From an uncultured Muribaculaceae bacterium (GTDB lineage: Bacteria; Bacteroidota; Bacteroidia; Bacteroidales; Muribaculaceae), in contig CAJTZS010000007.1 of NCBI GenBank assembly GCA_910584055.1, forward strand, positions 46,644 to 110,643: a stretch of 64,000 nucleotides of DNA. The letters are read 5' to 3'. The translations under genes were made by a program, and so were the position numbers. Below are positions 18,193 to 26,000 of this stretch, piece by piece; positions within the stretch are counted from its first letter, which is position 1; every line of letters starts with the position of its first letter. The notes below the pieces were generated by a model. It saw only the letters and a program-made list of their open reading frames with translations, was not told the origin of the DNA and did not search any database.

Positions 18193-18528
18193 CTATCCCA
18201 TTCTTTTTATTATCTGCTGTATCACCGTTACATCGACAGTGGAATAATCGGCCGTGTCGTATATGTCTATAAGATACACTCTGCCCTTTGTCTCTGCGGC
18301 AAGGACTGTATATGTTATCACTCTTGCACCGCCGGATTTCCCACGCCCTTTGGATGTTATCGCCATCCGGATCTTACGGATACCCGGACTGATTTCATCG
18401 CCTTGAAAGGGATTTTCCTGTAGTGATTTAGAGAAATCAAGTATATCCCTCTTTAATGACTTGTGTCTCTTGGCGAGAGCTTTGAATGCCCTTTCAAAAT
18501 CAGGTGTGGTTATTATATCAAAGTTCAT
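18193..18528 (-). CDS. RelE/ParE-family toxin
   Basis: A 111-residue protein starting MNFDIITTPDFERAFKALAK, the typical first strand and helix of RelE-fold toxins, followed by KIRMAITSKGRGKSGGARVI and the core strands TKGRVYLIDIYDTADYSTVD. RelE proteins cleave mRNA in the ribosome; ParE proteins poison gyrase. This sequence is closer to the RelE side by its central basic strand, but I would not insist. The start at 18528 overlaps the antitoxin end by 11 bases, which is normal for these pairs. An in-frame start 45 bases upstream would only add antitoxin-coding sequence. Confidence 0.85.
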   Translation of the reverse strand: MNFDIITTPDFERAFKALAKRHKSLKRDILDFSKSLQENPFQGDEISPGIRKIRMAITSKGRGKSGGARVITYTVLAAETKGRVYLIDIYDTADYSTVDVTVIQQIIKRMG

Positions 18529-18751
18529 TGAGCATGTCCTGAATAGTCCTGCGCGGAAGTTTGCCCTCCTCAATCATCTTTACCTGCTCTAACCCCTTGC
18601 ATATCCGGGTTGTCAATGAATCTTCTTCCGTCACCGGAGTAATCTTGAACATCCCTATCCGGGAAGAAAGAAGAACAGACTCACCCTTAAGTGCCTTAGT
18701 CAGAATATTAGTCTGGTTAGCTCTGAAATCTCTTGCGCTGACAATCTCCAT
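18518..18751 (-). CDS. Phd/YefM-family antitoxin
   Basis: A 77-residue protein that begins MEIVSARDFRANQTNILTKA and continues with a LLSSRIGMFKITPV strand, the DNA-binding half of Phd/YefM antitoxins. The C-terminal part (GLEQVKMIEEGKLPRRTIQD) is the flexible toxin-wrapping segment. I chose the ATG at 18751 since the conserved fold begins there; upstream in-frame codons (to 18826) are AT-rich and overlap the promoter. It neutralises the downstream RelE-like toxin and likely represses its own promoter. Confidence 0.85.
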   Translation of the reverse strand: MEIVSARDFRANQTNILTKALKGESVLLSSRIGMFKITPVTEEDSLTTRICKGLEQVKMIEEGKLPRRTIQDMLNEL

Positions 18752-18773
18752 ATCATATAGTTTTAATTTCATG

Positions 18774-18808
18774 CAAATATAACAAATGGTAGCCAATTTG
18801 GTACACCA
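18774..18808 (-). promoter_or_regulatory. Promoter and possible operator of toxin-antitoxin pair
   Basis: On the minus strand TATATTTG (18774-18781) fits the -7 box. Just upstream, 18787-18808 contains a near-palindrome (TGGT...CCAATTTGG...ACCA on the plus strand). A dyad in this place is the usual target of Phd/RelB-type autoregulation. Confidence 0.4.
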
Positions 18809-18912
18809 ATTAATTATATTTAACATTTAAGTATCTTTTACAAATTAGTTATAGTATTCCAATATTTTTATCAGTTAATGTATCTTTGGCGGCTTTTTGG
18901 TGCTTTCCACCA

Positions 18913-18954
18913 AGTCTCGTCAGTCACTTAGCCCGCTAAGTGACTGACGAGACT
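18913..18954. terminator. Perfect 19-bp hairpin downstream of LRR gene
   Basis: Arms 18913-18931 and 18936-18954 are perfectly complementary over 19 bases around the loop CCCG. It lies 61 bases after the stop of the leucine-rich-repeat gene on the minus strand and before the antitoxin promoter. There is no T-run on either side, so it may act as an RNA 3'-end stabiliser or a protein-binding site instead of a classical terminator. Confidence 0.55.
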
Positions 18955-19014
18955 CGCAGAAATCACTCAAAAATCCTCTCTTTATGTGCGCTAATGTTAA
19001 AACTCAACACTCTC

Positions 19015-20256
19015 TTAGAGTCTTATTTTCGCGGTGGCGGCTCCGGCCTTCACGAGGTAGATGCCTTTAGAGGATAGGGATAGGTTGGCGGTGCTATTGG
19101 AGACGATGCCCGTGGCTACAGTCGCACCGGTCATGTCGTAGACATTGACAAGAGTGCCTTCCTCGGCATTCTGCACGAAGATTGTGCCGTCGGCTGCCCA
19201 GATCTTGACGTTGTCCGCAGTGAGTTCTTTCACGGAAGAGCCTGATGCCTCTACGATTTCCTGGAATTTCGCCCATTCGACATTTGCCTCATATGCTGCC
19301 TTCGAGCCTTGGGGCACAGTGAGCGTGGCGGTGTAAATGTCATCAGTAGGATAGAAACCTTTTGCTCCAAGTGCGGGAGGTGTCACGGCAAGGATTGTCA
19401 CGGATGTCAGTTTCTTCTGATTCCTGAATGCTTCTGTTGTTATGGTTTTCAGATTGGCGGGCAATTTGACAGAGGTAATTGTTGAAGATGCAGCAGCTGC
19501 GGCACTGTATGCCCGTTTACTAATTGATTCCAACGCAGAGCATTCGCTCATGTCAATATTTTTTGCCTTGGTGTTTTGGAAACCTCCTTCACCAATACTT
19601 GTCAATGATGTGCAACCGCTTAAATTGATTGTAATACCGGCATTTTTTATATTGGCAAAGCCGTAATCGGAAATTTCCTTCAAAGCGCTGCATCCCGATA
19701 AATCAATATAAGGTGTTTCGGTAGCTTTTGCCGAGCATGTGCCGAATGCGTTAACCCCGATTGTTTCCAATGCCTTCAGTCCTGAAAGATTTATTGAATT
19801 CAGGTAATCATTGCGATAGATTGCCTCGTCTGCTATGGTTTTCAAATTTGCGCATGCGGAGAAATCGATATTGGTCACAGCGGTATAATCTACCGCATTC
19901 TTGCCGATTGAGGTAACACTGAATGGGAGGGTCAGAGTCTTTATGATTTTGTTGGATGCAAGAGCGCTTTCCGGAAGTTCATCAGCCGGATATGTCTTGC
20001 CGTCAAGAACTTCCTCCGCGATGGTGACCCCCTTTATGTCGAGTGATTCCAAAGCCGTGAGGGTCTGGATGAAGTTGAAGTCGGTCTTGTTCACCGGACC
20101 GGAAACCACAAGTTCCTTAACGGATGCTTTCTCTTCATCTGTTAGCAGACCTGACAGAGAACCGGCGGAGGTGGTTGTCACGGTCTTGTTCTGAGCCATT
20201 CCGGAAGTCATGCACAGCATGGCGAAAGCCATTGAGAGTAATGATTTAATCTTCAT
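19015..20256 (-). CDS. BspA-type leucine-rich-repeat surface protein
   Basis: A 413-residue exported protein (signal peptide ends near GMAQ). It contains tandem BspA-like leucine-rich repeats (LRR_5) of about 23-27 residues from about 70 to 300, for example SINLSGLKALETIGVNAFGT, ALKEISDYGFANI and LTSIGEGGFQNT. Such repeats mediate adhesion or protein binding in Bacteroidetes and oral pathogens. The last 75 residues (LVNVYDMTGATVATG, then LSSKGIYLVKAG) form a sorting-like C-terminal domain of the type IX kind, so surface display is likely. It stands alone between the toxin-antitoxin pair and the ABC locus and may be a recent acquisition. Confidence 0.88.
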   Translation of the reverse strand: MKIKSLLSMAFAMLCMTSGMAQNKTVTTTSAGSLSGLLTDEEKASVKELVVSGPVNKTDFNFIQTLTALESLDIKGVTIAEEVLDGKTYPADELPESALASNKIIKTLTLPFSVTSIGKNAVDYTAVTNIDFSACANLKTIADEAIYRNDYLNSINLSGLKALETIGVNAFGTCSAKATETPYIDLSGCSALKEISDYGFANIKNAGITINLSGCTSLTSIGEGGFQNTKAKNIDMSECSALESISKRAYSAAAAASSTITSVKLPANLKTITTEAFRNQKKLTSVTILAVTPPALGAKGFYPTDDIYTATLTVPQGSKAAYEANVEWAKFQEIVEASGSSVKELTADNVKIWAADGTIFVQNAEEGTLVNVYDMTGATVATGIVSNSTANLSLSSKGIYLVKAGAATAKIRL

Positions 20257-20267
20257 AAGCGTTATAA

Positions 20268-21149
20268 TTATTGGTTTGATTGTTTACTGATTGTTGTTTT
20301 TTTAGATTTGAAGAGGAAAACTACGAAAAGTAGCATAACGATTGTCATGATGATCATTTCCGTGCTGTATTTCATAGGCTCGATCCATATTTCACGGAAC
20401 ATATCCCATCTGCCGAGTATCTCTACGAATGTCCAGAAGATTATCACCGTGGGCACTGCGTAACGGATAGCATATCCGATATGCTGTATCTTCATAAGCT
20501 TATAGAAAAGATATGCCGACCATACGAGACTGCCGAATGCGATGAATGCCGTTACGGGGTGGCGGTCACCGAGCAATTCATTGTCGTAGGCGAACATGAG
20601 CACAAGATAACTTGTCCACAGAATCATGTTGGTTTCCATGAACGTGGTCATGGAATGGTTCTTGACGGTGGTGTGTAGTGAATCATTATTTTTATTTATT
20701 CCTAATTTCCCCTGTATCCATGAGTAAAAGATGCATCCCGTCCGGGTGCTGAAGATGTAGAATAGGCTGACGATAGCCCAGAAACCTACTGAAGACATGA
20801 GGATAAGATATTCCGGTTTCGTCACAATCTCGCCATTCTCAATCAGCGGTGCCACATCATAGCGATGTGCGTAATAGACGAATGTGAACTCTATCCAGCC
20901 CGTCCATACGAGCAACGCCCCGAAGAAGCCGGCGAATGTGGAGGGAGTGTCCTTTTTCATGAAGAACCCCCAGACGGCAAGAATCATTCCTACAAGTCCC
21001 AACAGGAATGCGGCAATTGTGAGGGAACTTTCCCCGAGAGTTTTTTCCATGATAATCATGGCCGCGTGCCCCAACGGCATCGTGAAAAGGACTATCATGA
21101 AGGCGGATAGCCCGATAAATCTGTGTTTCTTTTCTTTAGTTGAATTCAT
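20268..21149 (-). CDS. Polytopic inner-membrane protein, unknown family
   Basis: A 293-residue protein with about eight hydrophobic segments, paired as hairpins (LSAFMIVLFTMPLGHAAMII, LTIAAFLLGLVGMILAVWGF, SSVGFWAIVSLFYIF, MILWTSYLVLMFAYD, AFIAFGSLVWSAYLFY, YAVPTVIIFWTFVEIL, MIIMTIVMLLFVVFLF). I chose ATG 21149 as start; an earlier in-frame ATG would fall in the GGATGCACC repeat. I do not recognise a family. It is the last gene of the locus beginning with susC at 36765 and is separated from the preceding gene by 81 bases that contain the repeat, so it might also be transcribed alone. Confidence 0.75.
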   Translation of the reverse strand: MNSTKEKKHRFIGLSAFMIVLFTMPLGHAAMIIMEKTLGESSLTIAAFLLGLVGMILAVWGFFMKKDTPSTFAGFFGALLVWTGWIEFTFVYYAHRYDVAPLIENGEIVTKPEYLILMSSVGFWAIVSLFYIFSTRTGCIFYSWIQGKLGINKNNDSLHTTVKNHSMTTFMETNMILWTSYLVLMFAYDNELLGDRHPVTAFIAFGSLVWSAYLFYKLMKIQHIGYAIRYAVPTVIIFWTFVEILGRWDMFREIWIEPMKYSTEMIIMTIVMLLFVVFLFKSKKTTISKQSNQ

Positions 21150-21207
21150 ATTGTTTTTGTTGTTTATAATTCGTTTTGAGAATCGGGTCGGATGCATCCG
21201 GGTGTTT

Positions 21208-21234
21208 AGCGGATGCACCGGGGTGCATCCCTAC
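21208..21234 (-). repeat. GGATGCACC palindromic repeat, copy 1
   Basis: This 27-base segment is identical on the minus strand to 53984-54010 (+). Its core is GGATGCACC, CC, GGTGCATCC. It includes the stop codon of the 21231-22451 gene. A second related half-palindrome (CGGATGCATCCG, 21189-21200) follows. Confidence 0.85.
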
Positions 21235-22451
21235 GTTTTGGAGGGGAAGGCGAAGACGGCGATGAAGCCGTAGACACCGGTGGCGAGCACTATCAGGAAA
21301 TCCACAATGCCTGCAAGTCGCCATATCTGCCGGCGACGGATGAGTTTGATAATCAGGAACAATCCGGTGCAGACAAGATTCAATACATAGAAATCCTTTA
21401 TTGGATTGGGGATTGGAATGAAATGCGCCTTTCCGGGTGTCAACATGATTTTGAAAGGGAAGATTTTTCTTTCCACTTCCGCCTCCTTGGAGACGCTGTA
21501 ATGATCGATTTCCTCCGTGTGCTTTGCCACCAATCTATAATCGGGGTCGAGCACGTAGAGTGTACTCTTGTCCTTATCGTTAACCTTGTATGTATTGTAG
21601 AAATAATTTGATACAAGCATGAACCGGCCATTGGCATTCTCAACCGGTAGCTTGTGGAGTTCATAGTTCCGGTCGAGCGCGTATACGGTGCTATCCTTGG
21701 TGAAGATATGACAGAACAGATCTCCGGAGGAATGGCATTTGATATTCTTGACCTCGCCATCAAAGGGTATTTCCCTGACGTAAGGATTCCCCTTCACCAT
21801 TTTCAGATGGAACACTTTGCCGATATTGTCCACGATAAAATACCCGTCATCTTTCAATTTGATTGTGGAGGGAATGCCGTAGATTCCCTTTGCGGGAGCT
21901 GAAAAACCTGCCTCCATGAGCGCACGGTTGAACATATCGCCCTTCTCACGGTTAGATTTCAGTGTTTCACAATCAAGGAACTCAATGCCATCGGGATTGA
22001 ACCGGAACATGTCTCCGGGCAGGCTTACCCCTCTGCGTTCTGGCTCCGATTCGAAGAGGGGATTCAGCCGCAGCGTATATGCAGATTCCGCTATGAGCAT
22101 GCTCCTCTTCACTTTCTTTGTGATTTCAGGAGTCAGTTCCACTCCGTTCAGGGAGTCAGGGAACTCACCCATGGTCTTCAAGCGTCGGGTGTTGTTGAAA
22201 GGGAGAAGTTTCATATATTCCTTCTCTTCCAGTTCCTTCCCTTTGGAATCGTAATATTTCATCTCCGATTTCCCTTCGAGAGTGTCGCCCACCTCTTTGG
22301 AGACTATAAAGTCGTGGGACACCTCACTGAAATATAACATCGTTTTATACGGCCGTTTTTCCACGGATTTCTGATAAAACGCCGGAAGATAATAAGCCAT
22401 GGTGAACACGGCAGTCATTATAAGCAGGATTCTAACTATTTTCGACCACAT
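21231..22451 (-). CDS. Periplasmic propeller-like membrane-anchored protein, DUF4857-like, copy 2
   Basis: A 406-residue protein with one N-terminal membrane helix (ILLIMTAVFTMAYYLPAF), a periplasmic domain of about 310 residues rich in short beta strands, and two C-terminal membrane helices (FYVLNLVCTGLFLIIKL; IVDFLIVLATGVYGFIAVFA). Repeated blocks such as DGYFIVDNIGKVFHLKM and STVYALDRNYELHKLPV suggest a beta-propeller. It is a paralogue of the 23128-24375 product (shared pattern FRxNxxGIEFxD, MFNxAL, GFxAP). I believe both belong to DUF4857, a Bacteroidetes family found next to ABC permeases; a domain search would settle that. It probably works with the adjacent permease. Confidence 0.75.
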   Translation of the reverse strand: MWSKIVRILLIMTAVFTMAYYLPAFYQKSVEKRPYKTMLYFSEVSHDFIVSKEVGDTLEGKSEMKYYDSKGKELEEKEYMKLLPFNNTRRLKTMGEFPDSLNGVELTPEITKKVKRSMLIAESAYTLRLNPLFESEPERRGVSLPGDMFRFNPDGIEFLDCETLKSNREKGDMFNRALMEAGFSAPAKGIYGIPSTIKLKDDGYFIVDNIGKVFHLKMVKGNPYVREIPFDGEVKNIKCHSSGDLFCHIFTKDSTVYALDRNYELHKLPVENANGRFMLVSNYFYNTYKVNDKDKSTLYVLDPDYRLVAKHTEEIDHYSVSKEAEVERKIFPFKIMLTPGKAHFIPIPNPIKDFYVLNLVCTGLFLIIKLIRRRQIWRLAGIVDFLIVLATGVYGFIAVFAFPSKT

Positions 22452-22453
22452 TA

Positions 22454-23131
22454 TTAATAATCTCCTTTGTTAAAACGATGTGATGTGAATAAGATTGAAG
22501 AACTCGCGATTAAGGTGACGGCAATCAGCACCGGATAGGCGGTCACGGCATTCCCCAATCCGTAAGAGAGGAAAAACAATCTCAGCACGAAGAATGCGAA
22601 TATCATATAGACGAACCTGAAGCGCCACAGGGGTTCCATCGCTATCATGGCGATGAAGAAATAGCAAGAGATACCGCCTAATATCCAAGGCACGATAGTT
22701 TGCAGTTCCGGTATGATTATTTCCGCCGGAAAGCATATCGACATAAGCAGGGTGAGCAGCAATGTCGCAACTGTCAGTATAGCGGCGACAGCGGCAAAAC
22801 CATAAAGCACCATCGAATATATCACGGCGGTATTGTTCATTGGGAGGTGTAGTGACAATTTGATGCGTTTCTCGGTCACCTCCGGCACAAACTGCGGCAA
22901 TCCTATCAGAAGCGCGGTGATGACGGGAATAAATTTAAACTTGCCTACGACCACACCTTTTTCAAGGATGATGTTGGCGAAATATTGTGTGGCTCCCCAT
23001 ACATTGAGTTCATGTTTTATGGAGAAAAAGATGTATATGACCATCCCGAGGCTGACGGCAAGGGCTATGAGCATATACCATCTTGTCTTGATCCATTCTT
23101 TATATGCGAGACGGTTTAATTTTTCTATCAT
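22454..23131 (-). CDS. ABC-transporter permease-like membrane protein, copy 2
   Basis: A 225-residue protein with six predicted membrane helices and an N-terminal cytoplasmic KEWIKTRW coupling-helix-like motif. PEVTEKRIKLSLHLPMNN after the second or third helix matches PEVKNRRIRLTMHLPADN in the 24377-25054 product, showing common origin. The layout is that of ABC-2-type half permeases that pair with a separate ATPase. It overlaps the preceding gene by 4 bases (ATGA type) and is 2 bases before the next one. With its paralogue it could form a heterodimeric channel. Confidence 0.8.
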   Translation of the reverse strand: MIEKLNRLAYKEWIKTRWYMLIALAVSLGMVIYIFFSIKHELNVWGATQYFANIILEKGVVVGKFKFIPVITALLIGLPQFVPEVTEKRIKLSLHLPMNNTAVIYSMVLYGFAAVAAILTVATLLLTLLMSICFPAEIIIPELQTIVPWILGGISCYFFIAMIAMEPLWRFRFVYMIFAFFVLRLFFLSYGLGNAVTAYPVLIAVTLIASSSILFTSHRFNKGDY

Positions 23132-24375
23132 GATCTTGATTTTTTACGTTGAGGAATGGCGAACACTCCCGCCATTCCGAAAATTCCGAAGATAAGCACC
23201 ATCACTATGTCAATCAAGGAGAAAATGTCATTGGCAGGATACCCCTTTCGTCTCTTGATATAGTATGTAAGGGCGGCAAGCGCAATATTAAGCCAGATGA
23301 AATGAAGAGGGTTGCCGAATATTATGCGAGTGCCTCGCGAAGCGCTTTGATAGATTCTCACTGGGAAGAGGTATGATCCGATTTCATCTCTGAGTGAAAT
23401 TTCTTTTTCCACCCTTACAGACAGGTCCTTTACCGGCTTATAATTTCTGTCGAGCACATGATACGATGTCTCGTCATCGCCATATATTATGAAGGTGTGG
23501 AACATCAGGTTGGCCTGTAGTGTTGCCGACGTGCCCTTAAGTGAAGGTATAGGCAGGGGGGCATAGTGCATATCTCGATCCAACACATATGAAGAGCCGT
23601 CTTCTGCAACAACTACGGCAAGGAAGTCGGGACGGTTGGAAAAGTTAACAGCCGATATCTTCTTTCCCTCCGGCGATGCCACTTTTTTCACGTCCTGTTT
23701 GCGGTCTTCCATCGCAAGGTTGAAAAGGTCTCCCTTGTTGTCAATCACCAGATAACCGGTTTTTTCAAAATCAGTGCGGTCGGCGGGAGACCACCATATC
23801 GCGGCGGGAGCCTCGAATCCAAGCTTTGTCAATGCAGTGTTGAACATAATGCTCTTTGAGGTGTCCACGCTGTTTTTCGCTGCATCGATGAATTCTATTC
23901 CATGCTTGTTGATGCGGAAAAGGTCTCCGGTTTCATATTTTGTGGAGACGGCGCTCTTGCGGTCTTTCAATTCCGAAAGGCCATAAAAAAGACCGGGCCG
24001 GTTTCCTGTTATATTCATACGGAATTTCGCATCGTGGGCAATCTTTGCCTCAACGGCTTTCCCGCATATCGAATCCGGAAACTTCTCGTCATAGGCGAGT
24101 TGGCTTACATTGTCAAGAGGGCAGAGCGAATCTGCCTGAGCGGGTGTATAGATGTTTCCCCTGCTGTCACGGAACACAGTCGTGACCGATAGTTTGCCAC
24201 CCTCGGTGTGATATTCATATTCCGATGTTATGAAGTCACCAAGCAATTCCGAATATGTTACCTCGTGGTGTTCGCTGTGGGGAGAGAAAAACATATTGAA
24301 AATCATCGGCAGGACCACGCATGCCGCAACAGACGTGAGCAATATGGCTATGACGCGTATAATCTTGTTTACCAT
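23128..24375 (-). CDS. Periplasmic propeller-like membrane-anchored protein, DUF4857-like, copy 1
   Basis: A 415-residue paralogue of the 21231-22451 product. It has the same plan: N-terminal helix (VIAILLTSVAACVVLPMIFN), a periplasmic region with strand-rich repeats (TGYLVIDNKGDLFNLAM; SSYVLDRDMHYAPLPI; TSYHVLDRNYKPVKDL), and a C-terminal helix pair (FIWLNIALAALTYYIK; LIDIVMVLIFGIFGMAGVFA). It sits between the two permeases, with a 4-base overlap downstream and 1 base upstream, so the permease-plus-propeller unit is repeated twice. A role as extracytoplasmic sensor or substrate-presenting partner of the ABC transporter is inference. Confidence 0.75.
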   Translation of the reverse strand: MVNKIIRVIAILLTSVAACVVLPMIFNMFFSPHSEHHEVTYSELLGDFITSEYEYHTEGGKLSVTTVFRDSRGNIYTPAQADSLCPLDNVSQLAYDEKFPDSICGKAVEAKIAHDAKFRMNITGNRPGLFYGLSELKDRKSAVSTKYETGDLFRINKHGIEFIDAAKNSVDTSKSIMFNTALTKLGFEAPAAIWWSPADRTDFEKTGYLVIDNKGDLFNLAMEDRKQDVKKVASPEGKKISAVNFSNRPDFLAVVVAEDGSSYVLDRDMHYAPLPIPSLKGTSATLQANLMFHTFIIYGDDETSYHVLDRNYKPVKDLSVRVEKEISLRDEIGSYLFPVRIYQSASRGTRIIFGNPLHFIWLNIALAALTYYIKRRKGYPANDIFSLIDIVMVLIFGIFGMAGVFAIPQRKKSRS

Positions 24376-24376
24376 C

Positions 24377-25054
24377 TTACCTGTCTCCTCTATTTAGTCG
24401 GTTAGTTGAAAATAACACCAAAGGACAAGAAAATAATGCCAGGATGGCGAGAAACCATGTAGAACCCCGATAGGCTCCATGGAAATCTATATCATTGTAA
24501 TATAATGACAGAAGTATCAGTCCGGTAACGGCATATATCAGGCGACGATAGCCGTTCGGCTCCATCGCTGTCATACCGATATAGTTGTATGCAAGATATG
24601 ATGCGAGAAACCAGTTGATCACCGTCGCCGTCACCGGCCCGGTAATCTCTGCCGGAAAGAGGGAGCGGTTTTCATATTCAAAGAAGCCGAACAGAAGAAC
24701 GTTCATGACAGTTATCAACATCAATCCGAAAAGGGCCATGCATGCTATGAGTTTCCTGTTGTCGGCGGGAAGGTGCATCGTAAGACGTATTCTCCGGTTC
24801 TTGACTTCCGGAACATATTGAGCAATCCCGATACAGACAGCACCTAACAAAGGCACATATTGAAGCCAGGAGTAGTAAATTTTTGGTGGATTGTCGTAAA
24901 GGACGCTAAGCATGTAATTTTTTGCCCCCAACATGGTCATGCGGTTTCCCGCCATTGTGAATATATAGAAAATAACGGCGGCGCCGATTGCCAGGGAGGC
25001 AAAAAACGCCCAACGCGTCTTTATCCATTCCTTATAAAACAGATGCCGTATCAT
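24377..25054 (-). CDS. ABC-transporter permease-like membrane protein, copy 1
   Basis: A 225-residue protein with six predicted membrane helices and the KEWIKTRW motif at the N-terminus (residues 8-15), as in its paralogue at 22454-23131. It starts 4 bases after the ATPase stop, which makes it the primary permease partner of that ATPase. No Pfam-level motif for a particular substrate class is visible; ABC-2-type exporters of this size include lantibiotic-immunity, polysaccharide and sodium efflux systems. Confidence 0.82.
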   Translation of the reverse strand: MIRHLFYKEWIKTRWAFFASLAIGAAVIFYIFTMAGNRMTMLGAKNYMLSVLYDNPPKIYYSWLQYVPLLGAVCIGIAQYVPEVKNRRIRLTMHLPADNRKLIACMALFGLMLITVMNVLLFGFFEYENRSLFPAEITGPVTATVINWFLASYLAYNYIGMTAMEPNGYRRLIYAVTGLILLSLYYNDIDFHGAYRGSTWFLAILALFSCPLVLFSTNRLNRGDR

Positions 25055-25058
25055 ATCA

Positions 25059-25952
25059 TCAATATTTACCTGTCAAACCTATGAAAGCATCTTCAAGGGT
25101 GAGATTAAGTTGCTTGAAATCCTTGTACGCAAGCCCCATTGTGTCAAGCATCCGTTTCACATCTGCTTCCTCTCCATATGTATAGACTTCATAATGGTTG
25201 TTTATATGTTCCGAATTCACTACTATTGAATCCGTGAACGCAATGTCATCGCGGTCGAGGTCGAACGTGAAACCTTTGAACCGGGCTACAAAGTCTTTGA
25301 CAGGGGATTGCACCAGAACACGGTTATAATCCATGATGAACACATCATCGATCAGGCGCTCCATATCCTGGATGATGTGGGAAGTCAGGAACACGGTCTT
25401 ACCTTTCGCCTTGCAGTATTCCCTCATATAGTCGATGAAGAGACGTCTGTATCCCGGATCCAGACCTAAGGAGAAGTCATCGAGTATGAGCAGGTCAGGA
25501 TCCTGCGCCAGTATAAGACCCAAGGCAACCTGCGCGCGCTGTCCGCACGACATCGTGGATATCTTCTGTTTCGGAAGAATTTTAAGTTTGTTGATGAGTT
25601 CCCAGTAGGCTTCCGCCTTCCAGTTCTTATAGAAACCGGAATAGAATTTCTCGATCTGGTGGACATTCATGAATGAATACTGGATGTGGCCTTCTATCAG
25701 GTATCCGATTCGGCTCTTGGTGGCAGGGGAAAGGTTCTGCGTGTCTTCACCATAGATAAGGCATTGTCCCGAACGGGGTTCAAGAAATCCATTGAGGATA
25801 TTGATCGTGGTGCTTTTACCGGCTCCGTTCTTTCCAAGCAAGCCCATGATCCTCCCCTTCGGCAGCGCGAAATTGAGGTTCTGGTAAACCAGCTTTTTCC
25901 CATAATAATGGGTCAGGTTCCTGCACTCTATTACATTTTTAGGTTGTTCCAT
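25059..25952 (-). CDS. ABC-transporter ATP-binding protein
   Basis: A 297-residue cytoplasmic ATPase: Walker A LGKNGAGKSTTIN (about 36-48), Q-loop region, signature STMSCGQRAQVAL in place of LSGGQ, Walker B LLILDDFSLGLDP and H-loop LTSHIIQD. The residue after Walker B, normally the catalytic Glu, is Asp followed by Phe. The C-terminal 80 residues (FDLDRDDIAFTDSIVVNSEH and on) form an accessory domain of the kind found in ABC-2 ATPases such as the CcmA/NatA group. It is the only ATPase of the locus and must serve both permeases. It begins the inner-membrane half of the operon, 48 bases after the PKD-like lipoprotein gene. Confidence 0.93.
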   Translation of the reverse strand: MEQPKNVIECRNLTHYYGKKLVYQNLNFALPKGRIMGLLGKNGAGKSTTINILNGFLEPRSGQCLIYGEDTQNLSPATKSRIGYLIEGHIQYSFMNVHQIEKFYSGFYKNWKAEAYWELINKLKILPKQKISTMSCGQRAQVALGLILAQDPDLLILDDFSLGLDPGYRRLFIDYMREYCKAKGKTVFLTSHIIQDMERLIDDVFIMDYNRVLVQSPVKDFVARFKGFTFDLDRDDIAFTDSIVVNSEHINNHYEVYTYGEEADVKRMLDTMGLAYKDFKQLNLTLEDAFIGLTGKY

Positions 25953-26000
25953 ATTATGTTTTCAGGTTATATACGTTGGTGTGGATTGTTGGTTTTCAGG

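Noticed and set aside
13808..18200. parS site near parAB
   Set aside because: I saw no TGTTNCACGTGNAACA-type palindrome; a proper scan of the genome would be needed.
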